Of a stretch of 64,000 bases of DNA, positions 1-8,264 are shown piece after piece. The notes under the pieces were generated by a model. That model searched no databases. It was given only the letters and a program-made list of their open reading frames with translations, and was not told the DNA's origin. A program made the position numbers and the translations under genes. This DNA is from Mycolicibacterium lacusdiani (GTDB lineage Bacteria; Actinomycetota; Actinomycetes; Mycobacteriales; Mycobacteriaceae): contig NZ_JAKCFC010000003.1 in the NCBI RefSeq assembly GCF_021916785.1, positions 620,001 through 684,000 of the forward strand, read 5' to 3'. Every line of letters starts with the position of its first letter. The stretch's first letter is position 1.

Positions 1-1825
1 CGGCGTCGAAGAGACCCGTGTAGGTGGCCAGGGTCGAGCGCGGCGTGCGGCCGATCGGCTTCTGGTCGACGGCGACCAGCCGGCCGATGAAGTCGACGCC
101 CTCGGCGCTCACCCCGATGCTCGCGTCGTGGTCGAGGTCGACGATCTCCGCGTCACCGTCACCACCGTCGGCCTCTGGCTCGGTGGTCTCACCGCCCAGT
201 GCACGGGTGACGACGTCGCCGAGCACTTTGTAGACGAGCGTCGACTTCCCCGAGCCAGAGACGCCCGTCACCGCGGTGTAGGTCCCCAGCGGAATGTCGA
301 CGTCGAGACCGCGCAGGTTGTGAAAGTCGATGCCGCGCAACCGCAGTCGACCCACCGGCGTGCGGGGTGTGCGCGCGTCGGGCGCGGCCCGGTCGAACAG
401 GTAGTCGCGCGTCACCGAGGCAGTCACGTCGGCCAGCCCGGCGACCGGGCCGCTGTAGAGCACCTCGCCGCCGAGTTCACCGGCGCCGGGCCCGACGTCG
501 ACGATCCAGTCCGCACGCCGCACCACATCCATGTCGTGTTCGACCACGAACAGCGAGTTGCCCGCCCGCCGCAGCCGGTCGAGGACGTCGAGCAGCGGTT
601 CGGCGTCGGCCGGGTGCAGCCCCGCCGACGGCTCGTCGAGCACGTACAGGACGCCGAACAGCCCGGCGCGCAGCTGGGTCGCGAGCCGCAGCCGCTGCAG
701 CTCCCCCGGCGACACCGTGGGCGTGCGCCTGTTGAGGGCGAGGTACCCCAGCCCGAGGTCGAGCAGCACCTGGATGCGGGCCACCAGATCGGCGGCGATC
801 ATCGTGGCCACCTCGGTGCCTTCGCCGGATTCGGTCGACTCGTAGGCGGCCTCGAAGTCGGTGCGCTCGGCGGCGGCCCGCAGGACGTCGGCGAGTTCGG
901 TCAGCGGCAGCGTCACCAGCTGCGCGATGTTGCGGCCCGCGAAGGTGACGGCGAGCGCCTCGGGCCGCAGTCCGGAGCCGTCGCACACCGGGCAGTCGAT
1001 GCTGTCGACGTACTTGAGCACCCGTCGGCGCATCATCGCACTCTGCGAGTTGGCCAGCGTGTGCCGCACGTGGCGCTCGGCGCTGGAGAAGGTGCCGTTG
1101 TAGGTGTAGTCGGCGATGACGTCGTGCCGGTGCGGATGGATCTCGACGGTGGGCTGCTCGTCGGTGAACAAGATCCAGTTGCGCGCCTTCTTGGGCAGCC
1201 GGTGCCACGGCTTGTCGATGTCGTAGCCGAGCGTGATCAGGATGTCGCGCAGGTTCTGGCCCTGCCAGGCGCCGGGCCACGCGGCCACGGCGCCCTCGCG
1301 GATGGTCAGCGACGGGTCGGGCACGAGCGTCTCCTCGGTGACCCGGTGGATCCGGCCGAGCCCGTGGCATTCGGGGCAGGCGCCGATGGCGGTGTTCGGC
1401 GAGAACGAGTCGGAGTCGAGGCGCTCGGTGAACCCGCGCGGGAACGTGCCTGCCCGCGAGTACAGCATCCGCAGCAGGTTCGACAGCGTCGTGACCGTGC
1501 CGACCGTCGACCGCGACGTGGCCGACCCGCGCCGCTGCTGCAGGGCCACGGCGGGCGGCAGGCCCGTGATGTCGTCGACCTTCGGCGCGCCGGTCGGAAG
1601 CAGCAGTCGGCGGGCGTACGGCGCCACCGACTCGAAGTAGCGCCGCTGCGCCTCGGCGTAGATGGTGCCGAACGCCAGCGACGACTTGCCCGACCCCGAG
1701 ATGCCGGTGAACGCGACCAGCGCGTCGCGCGGCGCGGCGACGTCGACGCCGCGTAGGTTGTGTACGCGGGAGCCGAGCACCCGCACGTACGGGTCGTGCT
1801 CGACGTCTTGCTCCGGGCGGTCCAT
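1..1825 (-). CDS. UvrA2-type excinuclease ABC subunit A-like ATPase (C-terminus cut by window edge)
   Basis: At least 608 residues read toward the window start without a stop. Near the N-terminus is a UvrA Walker A (GISGSGKSSL), followed by the UvrA-specific AYRRYFE-like stretch (QRRYFESVAPYARR). Single CxxC pairs (CPEC near residue 150, CPVC near 270) follow, then an ABC signature (VSPGELQRLRLA), a Walker B (LYVLDEPSAGLHP) and a second Walker A (GVSGSGKSTL). The distance between the first Walker A and the signature is short for UvrA1, which suggests the UvrA2 class lacking the UvrB-binding insertion. Such proteins are linked to drug tolerance or accessory repair rather than core nucleotide excision repair. 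Start: ATG at 1825; the GAGGAG just upstream abuts it, so a slightly downstream start is possible. Divergent from the helicase gene. Family assignment is firm, subclass less so. Confidence 0.85.
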   Translation of the reverse strand, partial: MDRPEQDVEHDPYVRVLGSRVHNLRGVDVAAPRDALVAFTGISGSGKSSLAFGTIYAEAQRRYFESVAPYARRLLLPTGAPKVDDITGLPPAVALQQRRGSATSRSTVGTVTTLSNLLRMLYSRAGTFPRGFTERLDSDSFSPNTAIGACPECHGLGRIHRVTEETLVPDPSLTIREGAVAAWPGAWQGQNLRDILITLGYDIDKPWHRLPKKARNWILFTDEQPTVEIHPHRHDVIADYTYNGTFSSAERHVRHTLANSQSAMMRRRVLKYVDSIDCPVCDGSGLRPEALAVTFAGRNIAQLVTLPLTELADVLRAAAERTDFEAAYESTESGEGTEVATMIAADLVARIQVLLDLGLGYLALNRRTPTVSPGELQRLRLATQLRAGLFGVLYVLDEPSAGLHPADAEPLLDVLDRLRRAGNSLFVVEHDMDVVRRADWIVDVGPGAGELGGEVLYSGPVAGLADVTASVTRDYLFDRAAPDARTPRTPVGRLRLRGIDFHNLRGLDVDIPLGTYTAVTGVSGSGKSTLVYKVLGDVVTRALGGETTEPEADGGDGDAEIVDLDHDASIGVSAEGVDFIGRLVAVDQKPIGRTPRSTLATYTGLFDA

Positions 1826-2045
1826 CTCCTCATTGTGGGGCTCCACCGTGGGTCCGGGCGTCATCTTCGTTTGCTCCACGTCAGCACGTCCACGCGGCGC
1901 TCCCCTTCGCGTGGCCGCCTCCCGGCACGACCATGTACCGTCGTCCCGAGGGTCCGACACGCTCGCACTCCAGACACGCCGTATGGAGATGCGCGGACGG
2001 AACCCATTGCCCTAGAGTGGCCTTCGACCAGATAGGAGTCTTCGG
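1826..2045. promoter_or_regulatory. Divergent promoter region, UvrA2 / helicase
   Basis: 220-bp gap between two divergent genes. On the plus strand a -10-like TAGAGT lies at 2013-2018 and a ribosome binding site AGGAG at 2034-2038, 7 nt before the helicase GTG. No convincing minus-strand promoter was recognised. Confidence 0.4.
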
Positions 2046-3779
2046 GTGCGGGCTTATGCAGCGCCCAGCACCCAGGCTTTGCGGGGCTGGCAGCGTCGGG
2101 CGTTGGTGAAGTACTTGACGGCTGCTCCCCGCGATTTCCTCGCCGTCGCGACCCCCGGATCCGGCAAGACGACGTTTGCGCTCCGCATCGCGGGCGAGCT
2201 GCTGTCCGAGGGTGTCGTCGAGCGTGTCACCGTCGTCGTGCCGACCGAACACCTCAAGATCCAGTGGGCCCAGGCCGCGCAGCGCATCGGCCTGGCGCTC
2301 GACCCGAAGTTCAGCAACTCGTCGGCGCAGAACTCCGACGAGTACCACGGCGTCGTCGTCACCTACGCACAGGTGGCCAGCCATCCGGGACGGCACCGGG
2401 TGCGCACCGAGAACCGCAAGACGCTGGTGATCTTCGACGAGATCCACCACGGTGGTGATGCCAAGAGCTGGGGCGAGGCGATTCGCGAGGCATTCGACGA
2501 CGCCACCCGTCGGCTGTCGCTGACCGGTACCCCGTTCCGCAGCGACGACAGCCCCATCCCGTTCGTCAACTACGAACTGGGCCCCGACGGCCTGAAGCAC
2601 TCGCAAGCCGACCACGTGTACGGCTACTCCGACGCACTCGCCGACGGCGTCGTGCGACCGGTGGTGTTCCTGGCCTACTCGGGTGAGTCGCGCTGGCGTG
2701 ACAGTGCGGGCGAGGAACATGCGGCCCGCCTCGGCGAGCCGCTCACCGCAGAGCAGACCGCCCGGGCCTGGAAGACCGCGCTGAACCCCGTCGGCGAGTG
2801 GATGCCCGCGGTGATCGCGGCGGCCGACCGGCGGTTGCAGCAGAAGCGTCAGCACGTGCCCGACGCAGGCGGCATGATCATCGCCTCCGATCAGACCGCG
2901 GCGCGCTCCTACGCGAAGCTGCTGACCGAGATCACCGGCGAGGCGCCGACGGTCGTACTGTCCGACGACCCGGGCTCCTCGGACCGCATCTCGCAGTTCT
3001 CGGTGGGGACCAGCCGGTGGCTCGTCGCGGTGCGCATGGTGTCGGAAGGCGTCGACGTGCCCCGGCTGTCGGTCGGGGTGTACGCGACCAGCGCGTCGAC
3101 GCCGCTGTTCTTCGCCCAGGCGATCGGGCGGTTCGTGCGGTCGCGTCGTGCGGGCGAGACGGCGAGCATCTTCTTGCCGTCGGTGCCGAACCTGCTGCTG
3201 CTGGCCAGCCAGATGGAGGCGCAGCGCAACCACGTGCTGGGCAAGCCACACCGCGAGTCGCAGGGCGACGAGTGGGACGACGAGGCCCTCGACGACGCCA
3301 ACAAGACCAAGGACGAAGCCAGCGACATGGATCGCGGCTACGAGATGCTGGGCGCCGACGCCGAACTCGACCAGGTGATCTTCGACGGTTCGTCGTTCGG
3401 CACCGCCACCCCTGCCGGCAGCGAGGAGGAGGCCGACTACCTCGGCATCCCCGGGCTGCTCGACGCCACGCAGATGCGAGACCTGTTGTCGCGCAGGCAG
3501 GAAGAGCAGCTGGGGCGGCGGAGCCGGGTTGCTGCCGGCGAGAGCGCGGCGGGTGAAGGTCAGACGGCGGTCGCGACGCCGACGACCACGCACGGGCAGC
3601 TGCGTGACCTGCGCCGCGAACTGAACGCACTTGTGACGCTCGCACACCACCGCACCGGCAAGCCGCATGGCTGGATCCACAACGAGCTGCGGCGCATCTG
3701 CGGTGGACCCGTTGTGGCGGCGGCGAACTCGGAGCAGATCGCCGCGCGCATCGAAGCGGTACGCACGCTTCGGGGGTAG
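2046..3779 (+). CDS. Superfamily II DEAD/DEAH-box helicase
   Basis: A 577-residue SF2 helicase/ATPase of the restriction-enzyme type III/XPB-like fold. Seen in sequence: Q-motif-like region, Walker A TPGSGKTT near residue 38, motif II DEIH (FDEIHHGG) near 130, motif III-like SLTGTPFR near 160, and in the second RecA lobe SEGVDVPRLSVGV and QAIGRFVRSRR (motifs V and VI). The last 150 residues are acidic/Gln-rich then basic and have no recognised domain. The GTG start has AGGAG 7 nt upstream; no better start exists in frame. It is a single gene ending 11 nt before a palindromic repeat. Nucleic-acid-dependent ATPase activity is likely; the substrate is unknown. It is not next to a nuclease or methylase, so I do not call it a restriction subunit. 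Confidence 0.85.
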   Translation: MRAYAAPSTQALRGWQRRALVKYLTAAPRDFLAVATPGSGKTTFALRIAGELLSEGVVERVTVVVPTEHLKIQWAQAAQRIGLALDPKFSNSSAQNSDEYHGVVVTYAQVASHPGRHRVRTENRKTLVIFDEIHHGGDAKSWGEAIREAFDDATRRLSLTGTPFRSDDSPIPFVNYELGPDGLKHSQADHVYGYSDALADGVVRPVVFLAYSGESRWRDSAGEEHAARLGEPLTAEQTARAWKTALNPVGEWMPAVIAAADRRLQQKRQHVPDAGGMIIASDQTAARSYAKLLTEITGEAPTVVLSDDPGSSDRISQFSVGTSRWLVAVRMVSEGVDVPRLSVGVYATSASTPLFFAQAIGRFVRSRRAGETASIFLPSVPNLLLLASQMEAQRNHVLGKPHRESQGDEWDDEALDDANKTKDEASDMDRGYEMLGADAELDQVIFDGSSFGTATPAGSEEEADYLGIPGLLDATQMRDLLSRRQEEQLGRRSRVAAGESAAGEGQTAVATPTTTHGQLRDLRRELNALVTLAHHRTGKPHGWIHNELRRICGGPVVAAANSEQIAARIEAVRTLRG

Positions 3780-3790
3780 TCCCGGGGTGC

Positions 3791-3849
3791 CGACTCTGGG
3801 CCCTATGCACGCATTTCGCCCGTTCCGCGTGCACAACCCCCAGACTCGA
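3791..3849. repeat. Palindromic repeat, copy 1
   Basis: Imperfect inverted repeat of about 59 bp: left arm CGACTCTGGG then TGCACGC, right arm GCGTGCA then CCCAGACTCG, separated by a 14-nt loop. It starts 11 nt after the helicase stop. The same arms recur at 5382-5439 and, more diverged, at 4460-4513. There is no T-tract, so it is not a standard intrinsic terminator, although the RNA hairpin would be strong. Confidence 0.8.
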
Positions 3850-3973
3850 GCGTGTACGGGCGCAGCCCCATGCCGTACTCGGTCAGCGCCGTGAAGGCCA
3901 TGTGGCGACGGCAGGGCCGGAGCTGCCGTGCGGCAACCGATTAGTTCCGTGCGGTTCGGCAGTCGATACGCGT

Positions 3974-4447
3974 ATGACCACGGATACCTTGATCACGTCC
4001 CGCATCGTCAACGCACCCGTCGAGGCCGTCTTCGACGTACTGGCCGAGCCCGCCAACCACGCAGCCATCGACGGCACCGGATGGGTGCGCGAGTCGCTCG
4101 ACGGAAAGCCCTTGCGGGAGAACGGCCAAATCTTCCGCATCGCGATGTACCACGACAACCTGCCGGACGGGCATTACGAGATAGCCAACCGCGTCATCGC
4201 CTTCGAGCCGCCGAACGCCATCGCATGGGAACCCGGTCAGGAGGGACCCGGCGGCGAGATCCAGTACGGCGGCTGGACCTGGCGCTACGACCTAAAGCCG
4301 GCGGGCAATGGGACGCAGGTGACCATGACGTACGACTGGTTGGGCGTTCCCTCGGAGACACGGGAGCACATCGAGTTTCCGCCGTTCGCGGTGTCGCACG
4401 TAGAGAATTCGATGGCGAACTTGGCTGCGCTGGCCGAAGGGCGCTGA
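3974..4447 (+). CDS. SRPBCC (START-like) domain protein
   Basis: A 157-residue protein with the opening typical of polyketide-cyclase/START-like proteins (TSRIVNAPVEAVFDVLAEPANH), alternating strands and a long C-terminal helix (HVENSMANLAALAEG). These proteins bind hydrophobic ligands in a deep cavity; the ligand here is unknown. No signal peptide or membrane segment, so probably cytosolic. The start ATG at 3974 begins the conserved fold; the frame is open upstream to 3902 but that part is compositionally odd and lacks family resemblance. The gene sits between palindromic repeat copies 1 and 2 and has no obvious functional link to its neighbours. Confidence 0.75.
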   Translation: MTTDTLITSRIVNAPVEAVFDVLAEPANHAAIDGTGWVRESLDGKPLRENGQIFRIAMYHDNLPDGHYEIANRVIAFEPPNAIAWEPGQEGPGGEIQYGGWTWRYDLKPAGNGTQVTMTYDWLGVPSETREHIEFPPFAVSHVENSMANLAALAEGR

Positions 4448-4459
4448 CGCGTCCATCCC

Positions 4460-4513
4460 CAGTGTGGGCTCTATGCACAGGCTGAGCCCCCAAGAGCGTG
4501 CACGACGCCCACT
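4460..4513. repeat. Palindromic repeat, copy 2 (diverged)
   Basis: Shares the CCCAGTGTGGG, CTATGCAC and CGTGCAC blocks with copies 1 and 3 but the arms have decayed: AGTGTGGG...TGCAC pairs with GTGCA...CCCACTT. It begins 12 nt after the SRPBCC stop and ends 30 nt before the AbiEi/DUF559 start. Confidence 0.65.
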
Positions 4514-4543
4514 TCGTCGGCGGTCGAGGCGACCGTTGCGGGC

Positions 4544-5377
4544 ATGCGACCCTTCATTGGCAGTGCCGCGGTACGGCGCGGTGAACTCACGCGGCGCGGA
4601 CTCGCGCGCGAACACGTTGCGGTGTACCGGGATGTCTACCTCCCGCGTGACGTCGAGCTGACGGCGCAACTCCGCGCGCACGCCGCATGGCTTGCGACGG
4701 GCGCAACGCTGGCCGGCATCTCGGCCGCGGCGATGCACGGCACCAAGTGGCTCGACGCGTCGGCACCGGCGGATGTGCTGCGTTCCGACCAGCATGCGGT
4801 CGCGGGCATCGTCGCCCACACCTGGGCTGTCACTGCCGACGAAGTGAGCCTGGTCGGGGGCGTTGACGTCACCACGGCGGCGCGGACTGCCTTCGACATC
4901 GGGCGGACACGAACCGCGGCACAGGCCATCCCCATCCTGGACGCGCTGTTCAATGCGACGCGGCTGAAGCACTGCGACGTATCGGCGGTCGCTGCGGCGC
5001 ACCCGGGCGCGCGGGGCGTGGCCCAGCTGAGGTCATTGCTCGCGGATGTCGACGGGGGTGCCGAATCGCCGCAGGAGACCAGGCTACGGCTGCTTCTGGT
5101 GGCCGCTGGACTCCCGCGTCCCGAGACACAAATCCGGTTTCCTGAACTGCACGTCCGCGTCGACATGGGCTGGCGGACATGGAAGGTGGCCGTCGAGTAT
5201 GACGGTGTGCAGCACTGGGCCGACGGTCGTCAACGGGCTTGGGACATCGAGCGGATCGCGCTGCTCGAGGCGGCGGGCTGGTTGGTGGTGCGGGTCAGCG
5301 CCGACATGCTGGCTCGGCCGCATCTCATCGTCGCGCGTGTCCGGGAGAAGCTGCGGGCGAGAGGATGCCCGGTATGA
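4544..5377 (+). CDS. AbiEi-like antitoxin domain / DUF559 (Vsr-like nuclease fold) protein
   Basis: A 277-residue protein. Residues 1-100 resemble the AbiEi-type winged-helix region found in type IV toxin-antitoxin and phage-defence regulators (FIGSAAVRRGELTRRGLARE, then a YRDVYLP turn). The C-terminal third matches the DUF559 family, a Vsr/PD-(D/E)xK nuclease fold, with SPQETRLRLLL, a possible catalytic Asp in RVDMGW, EYDGVQHW, and the closing WLVVRVSADML. No AbiEii toxin partner lies next to it. Such genes are numerous and solitary in actinobacteria, and their activity is not established. The start ATG at 4544 gives the expected length. Repeat copies flank it on both sides (30 nt upstream, 4 nt downstream), suggesting the gene may belong to a small movable unit; that is inference. 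Confidence 0.75.
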   Translation: MRPFIGSAAVRRGELTRRGLAREHVAVYRDVYLPRDVELTAQLRAHAAWLATGATLAGISAAAMHGTKWLDASAPADVLRSDQHAVAGIVAHTWAVTADEVSLVGGVDVTTAARTAFDIGRTRTAAQAIPILDALFNATRLKHCDVSAVAAAHPGARGVAQLRSLLADVDGGAESPQETRLRLLLVAAGLPRPETQIRFPELHVRVDMGWRTWKVAVEYDGVQHWADGRQRAWDIERIALLEAAGWLVVRVSADMLARPHLIVARVREKLRARGCPV

Positions 5378-5381
5378 GGCT

Positions 5382-5439
5382 CGAGTCTGGGGGCTATGCA
5401 CGCGAAACGGGAGGAAAGCGTGCACAGGGCCCAGATTCG
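5382..5439. repeat. Palindromic repeat, copy 3 (inverse of copy 1)
   Basis: Arms CGAGTCTGGG...TGCACGC and GCGTGCA...CCCAGATTCG around a 14-nt loop. Its reverse complement aligns closely to copy 1, so the two lie in opposite orientation. It fills most of the convergent gap between the DUF559 gene and the HAD phosphatase gene. Confidence 0.8.
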
Positions 5440-5464
5440 GCAAAAAGGGGCGAATCCGACGCCC

Positions 5465-6277
5465 CTATAACCCAATTAACTCAGGCAGGTCGGCGATCGA
5501 GTCGATGACGTGGTTGGGCTGCATCGCGAATTCGTCTGCCGCCCAACGGTCCAACGTGTCCTGGCGGAACTTGCCGGTGCGCACCAGCACGCCCGTCATC
5601 CCGACGACCTGCGCGGCCAGCACGTCGTTGTTGAGGTCGTCGCCGACCATGTACATCTCCTCGGGGTCGACCCCGAGGCGGTTCGCCGACGCCAAGAAGC
5701 CCTCTGGCGCAGGCTTGCCCACCGCGACTGCCTTGCGGCCGCAGGTCTCCTCCATGCCGAGCAGGTACATGCCGGTGTCGATACGCAGTCCCGCGGCGGT
5801 GTTCCACGCCGTGCTGCGGTGCATGGCCACCACGGGGATCCCCTGCGCCATCCAGTCGTAGACCCGGCTGAGCGTCACGTGGTCGTACTCCGGCCCCGCA
5901 CCGCCGAGCAGCACGACGTCCGGGGTCTCGGGTTCGGCGTCACCGACGTCGTGGGAGTAGACGACGTCGATGCCGGGCATGTCCTCGCCGATCTCGCCGC
6001 TGTTGACCAGGAAGCACCTCGCCCCGGGATAGCGGTCGCGGACGTAGTCGGCGGTCAGCACGGCCGCGGTGATGACCTCGTCGGCGGTGACGTCCATGCC
6101 CGCCTCGGTGAGCAGTCTCGCGATCTGCACACGGGTGCGGGTGGTGGTGTTGGTCAGGTACGAACGCGCGATCTGATGGTCCGCCAACGTCCGCAACGTC
6201 TCCCCGGCGCCCGGGATCGGCTGCCACGAGGTCACCAGGACGCCATCGATGTCGAACAGCACACCACCGATAGCCAT
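5465..6277 (-). CDS. HAD-IIA family phosphatase (NagD-like)
   Basis: A 270-residue HAD-superfamily hydrolase. HAD motif I is FDIDGVLV at the N-terminus (nucleophile Asp plus acid/base Asp). A Thr-rich motif II region (YLTNTTTRTR) follows, then motif III VGKPAPEGF and motif IV MVGDDLNNDVLAA. The large C2-type cap between motifs II and III marks class IIA (NagD, 4-nitrophenylphosphatase). The physiological phosphate ester is unknown. The ATG at 6277 gives a standard N-terminus; upstream TACCTT ends 6 nt before it, so the mRNA may be leaderless. Single gene, convergent with the DUF559 gene. Confidence 0.85.
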   Translation of the reverse strand: MAIGGVLFDIDGVLVTSWQPIPGAGETLRTLADHQIARSYLTNTTTRTRVQIARLLTEAGMDVTADEVITAAVLTADYVRDRYPGARCFLVNSGEIGEDMPGIDVVYSHDVGDAEPETPDVVLLGGAGPEYDHVTLSRVYDWMAQGIPVVAMHRSTAWNTAAGLRIDTGMYLLGMEETCGRKAVAVGKPAPEGFLASANRLGVDPEEMYMVGDDLNNDVLAAQVVGMTGVLVRTGKFRQDTLDRWAADEFAMQPNHVIDSIADLPELIGL

Positions 6278-6283
6278 GGTGCC

Positions 6284-6289
6284 AAGGTA
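6284..6289 (-). promoter_or_regulatory. -10 box TACCTT (leaderless start of HAD gene)
   Basis: Reads TACCTT on the minus strand, 6 nt before the ATG, the spacing that would make the A of ATG the +1. Confidence 0.5.
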
Positions 6290-6321
6290 AACGGCCGCGG
6301 TCGGTATGCAACTCGTACCCG

Positions 6322-7758
6322 TCAGGCAGTGACCCATTCGCTGTCGGCCACCCACGGCGACGCCTGCGCGGCGACCGCCCACGCCAGGTCCGCAGGCACG
6401 TCGATCACCTGATACCCCTTGATCCCGGCAGCAGTCGCCGCGACCAGCGTCGCCACCCCGGCACGGCGCTGAAACGGCGTCTGCCGCACCGTCCAGCCGA
6501 TGACCCCTGCGGCGGCGATGCAGTCGCGCCTGCGTTCGACGCTTCCCGACCGCGCGATCAGCCACCTGTCGTCGACGCTGTGACCGAGCGCACGGGACCG
6601 GTCGAACGCCAAGAAGGCCGCGGCCACCGTGACGACCGACCACCCCAGCCACGTCCAGGCCGACGTGCCCGCCACGACCAGCGCCACCGCGGCCACCGCG
6701 GGAACCAGCAGGGCACGCGTCCACCGCCTGCGCGTCGCCGCAGGACCATGTCCGCGCAACGGCCCGTCGGCCACCCCGGGCGCCGTCAACTCCGTCAGCA
6801 CGGCCACGGCGGTCGCGCGTGGGCACGGCGGCAGCAGCAGCGACGCCTCACCGGCCCCGCCGACGCCGGTCATCACCGCGTCCAGCCGGGCGCCGCCGAA
6901 CGCGCGCACCAGCAGCGGTTCGCGCAGCGTCCCGCCACGCAGCCGCCGGGTGTCGTAGGTGTGCTGACGCAGTCGCAGCAGACCGTGCTCGAGGTTCAGC
7001 ACGCCCTCGCTGCGAGACAGCACCAGGTTGCCGAACGTGACGAGGCTCCGCAGCACCGACAGCACGAGCGAGGCGACCAACACGAAGCCGACCAGCCCGA
7101 CGACGGCGACCACCGCCCCGGCCCGTTCGGCGGCGTCCAGACCCTGGCGAACCAGCGGTGAATCCCCCAGCGTCGCAACGACACCCGTCTGGTACACCAC
7201 GGCCACGGCGGCAGCGATCATCGCCAAGCCGGTGAAGCTCAGCGGGCTGTACCGCAGCCAGGAGAATTCCCATCGGGCGAGCACGCTGGCCTGCGGCGCT
7301 CGATCTTCGACGTCCGGCGACTCGGTGAGCAGCACCGCACGCAGTCCCGCGACCTCCTCCACGCGCACCGCATCGAGCGCGAAGTCGGCGTCACCGCGGC
7401 CCTCCTGCCCGGTGCCGACCTTGACCACGGTCAGTCCGAGCAGCCGGTGCAGCAGCCGGGCGTCGGTCGACACCGATCGAATCCTGTTGCGCGGCACCGA
7501 CAGCACCCGGCGTGCCAGCACGCCCTCCCGACGCTGGATCTGCTCACCATCGATGCGGTAGCTCGTCGTGAACCAACGGGCGATGCCGAACGCGACCAGC
7601 AGACCCAGCGCCGCCGCCGACCACAGCGGATTGCCGGTCGCCGTACCGAGTACCGCCGACCCGATCAGCAGCGGGAGCTGGCGCAGCACTTCGTGGATCG
7701 GATGAACCAGCAGCATGCGCGGGCTCAGCCGCCGCCACTGCTCGACCGGTGCGCTCAC
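6322..7758 (-). CDS. Bacterial PH-domain membrane protein, YdbT-like
   Basis: A 478-residue integral membrane protein with repeated bacterial PH (bPH2) units, each preceded by paired hydrophobic helices. The first unit follows YRIDGEQIQRREGVLARRVLSVPRNRIRSVSTD, a typical bPH2 strand pattern. A second unit appears near residues 265-340 and a third, weaker one in the C-terminal 100 residues. It pairs with the smaller upstream PH gene; their GTGA overlap (7755-7758) implies translational coupling, as with B. subtilis ydbS-ydbT, which protects against bacteriocins. A role in envelope stress or antimicrobial tolerance is inference from that pair. Confidence 0.8.
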   Translation of the reverse strand: MSAPVEQWRRLSPRMLLVHPIHEVLRQLPLLIGSAVLGTATGNPLWSAAALGLLVAFGIARWFTTSYRIDGEQIQRREGVLARRVLSVPRNRIRSVSTDARLLHRLLGLTVVKVGTGQEGRGDADFALDAVRVEEVAGLRAVLLTESPDVEDRAPQASVLARWEFSWLRYSPLSFTGLAMIAAAVAVVYQTGVVATLGDSPLVRQGLDAAERAGAVVAVVGLVGFVLVASLVLSVLRSLVTFGNLVLSRSEGVLNLEHGLLRLRQHTYDTRRLRGGTLREPLLVRAFGGARLDAVMTGVGGAGEASLLLPPCPRATAVAVLTELTAPGVADGPLRGHGPAATRRRWTRALLVPAVAAVALVVAGTSAWTWLGWSVVTVAAAFLAFDRSRALGHSVDDRWLIARSGSVERRRDCIAAAGVIGWTVRQTPFQRRAGVATLVAATAAGIKGYQVIDVPADLAWAVAAQASPWVADSEWVTA

Positions 7759-8264
7759 GTGGCGTCCTGCTCACCGATCGACGCGACGTCGGTCAGCTGC
7801 GCGACGACGCGGTCGGCGACGTCGGCGTCCAGGGCCACGATGCGGACCGCACCCGCCGACGACGCGGTCGTCACCGTGACGGTCGCGAGCCCGAACAGCC
7901 GGTCGAGCGGGCCCCGCTCGGTGTCGACGGTCTGCACGCGCGAGATCGGCGCGATGCGACGCTCCTGCACCAGCCACCCGGTCCGGGTGTACACCGCGTT
8001 GGCGCCAATCTCCCAGCGGTGCACCCGGTATCGCCAGACGGGCACCACGCCGACGAACAGCGCCGCACCCACCACGGTCGACGCGGCGGCCAGCCCGTGC
8101 AGCCAGCCGTACCGCCCGTCGAGCACGAACCACGCGACCTGCGCCACCGCCAGCACCGCCCACGGGATGGCCGCGGAAACGGCCCACACCACGGGCGCCT
8201 TGCGGCTGGGCGGGTTCGCGGGGTCGATCAGGGTGGGCACCCTCCTGAGTATGGTCGTGATCAT
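7755..8264 (-). CDS. Bacterial PH-domain membrane protein, YdbS-like
   Basis: A 169-residue protein with two N-terminal transmembrane helices (around residues 20-45 and 55-80) and one bPH2 domain (RVHRWEIGANAVYTRTGWL, then ERRIAPISRVQTVDTERGPLDRLFGL). It is the first gene of the two-gene YdbS/YdbT-like unit. The chosen ATG at 8264 uses the same CATG as the divergent SDR start. A GTG at 8240 is an alternative, but the AGGAGG in front of it abuts the codon with no spacer, so neither start is fully convincing. Confidence 0.75.
   Translation of the reverse strand: MITTILRRVPTLIDPANPPSRKAPVVWAVSAAIPWAVLAVAQVAWFVLDGRYGWLHGLAAASTVVGAALFVGVVPVWRYRVHRWEIGANAVYTRTGWLVQERRIAPISRVQTVDTERGPLDRLFGLATVTVTTASSAGAVRIVALDADVADRVVAQLTDVASIGEQDAT
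8250..8255 (+). promoter_or_regulatory. -10 box TATGGT upstream of SDR gene
   Basis: TATGGT lies 7 nt before the SDR ATG and inside the first codons of the divergent PH gene; consistent with a leaderless or nearly leaderless transcript. Confidence 0.4.

Noticed and set aside
128..1756. 542-aa open frame on the plus strand
   Set aside because: Antisense to the UvrA2-like gene, which has clear ABC motifs; the frame is an artefact of high GC.
1881..3836. 651-aa open frame on the minus strand
   Set aside because: Lies opposite the helicase gene; Arg/His/Gly-rich with no recognisable domain.
3791..5439. Palindromic repeats as CRISPR or intrinsic terminators
   Set aside because: Spacing is irregular with whole genes between copies, and no T-tract follows the hairpins.
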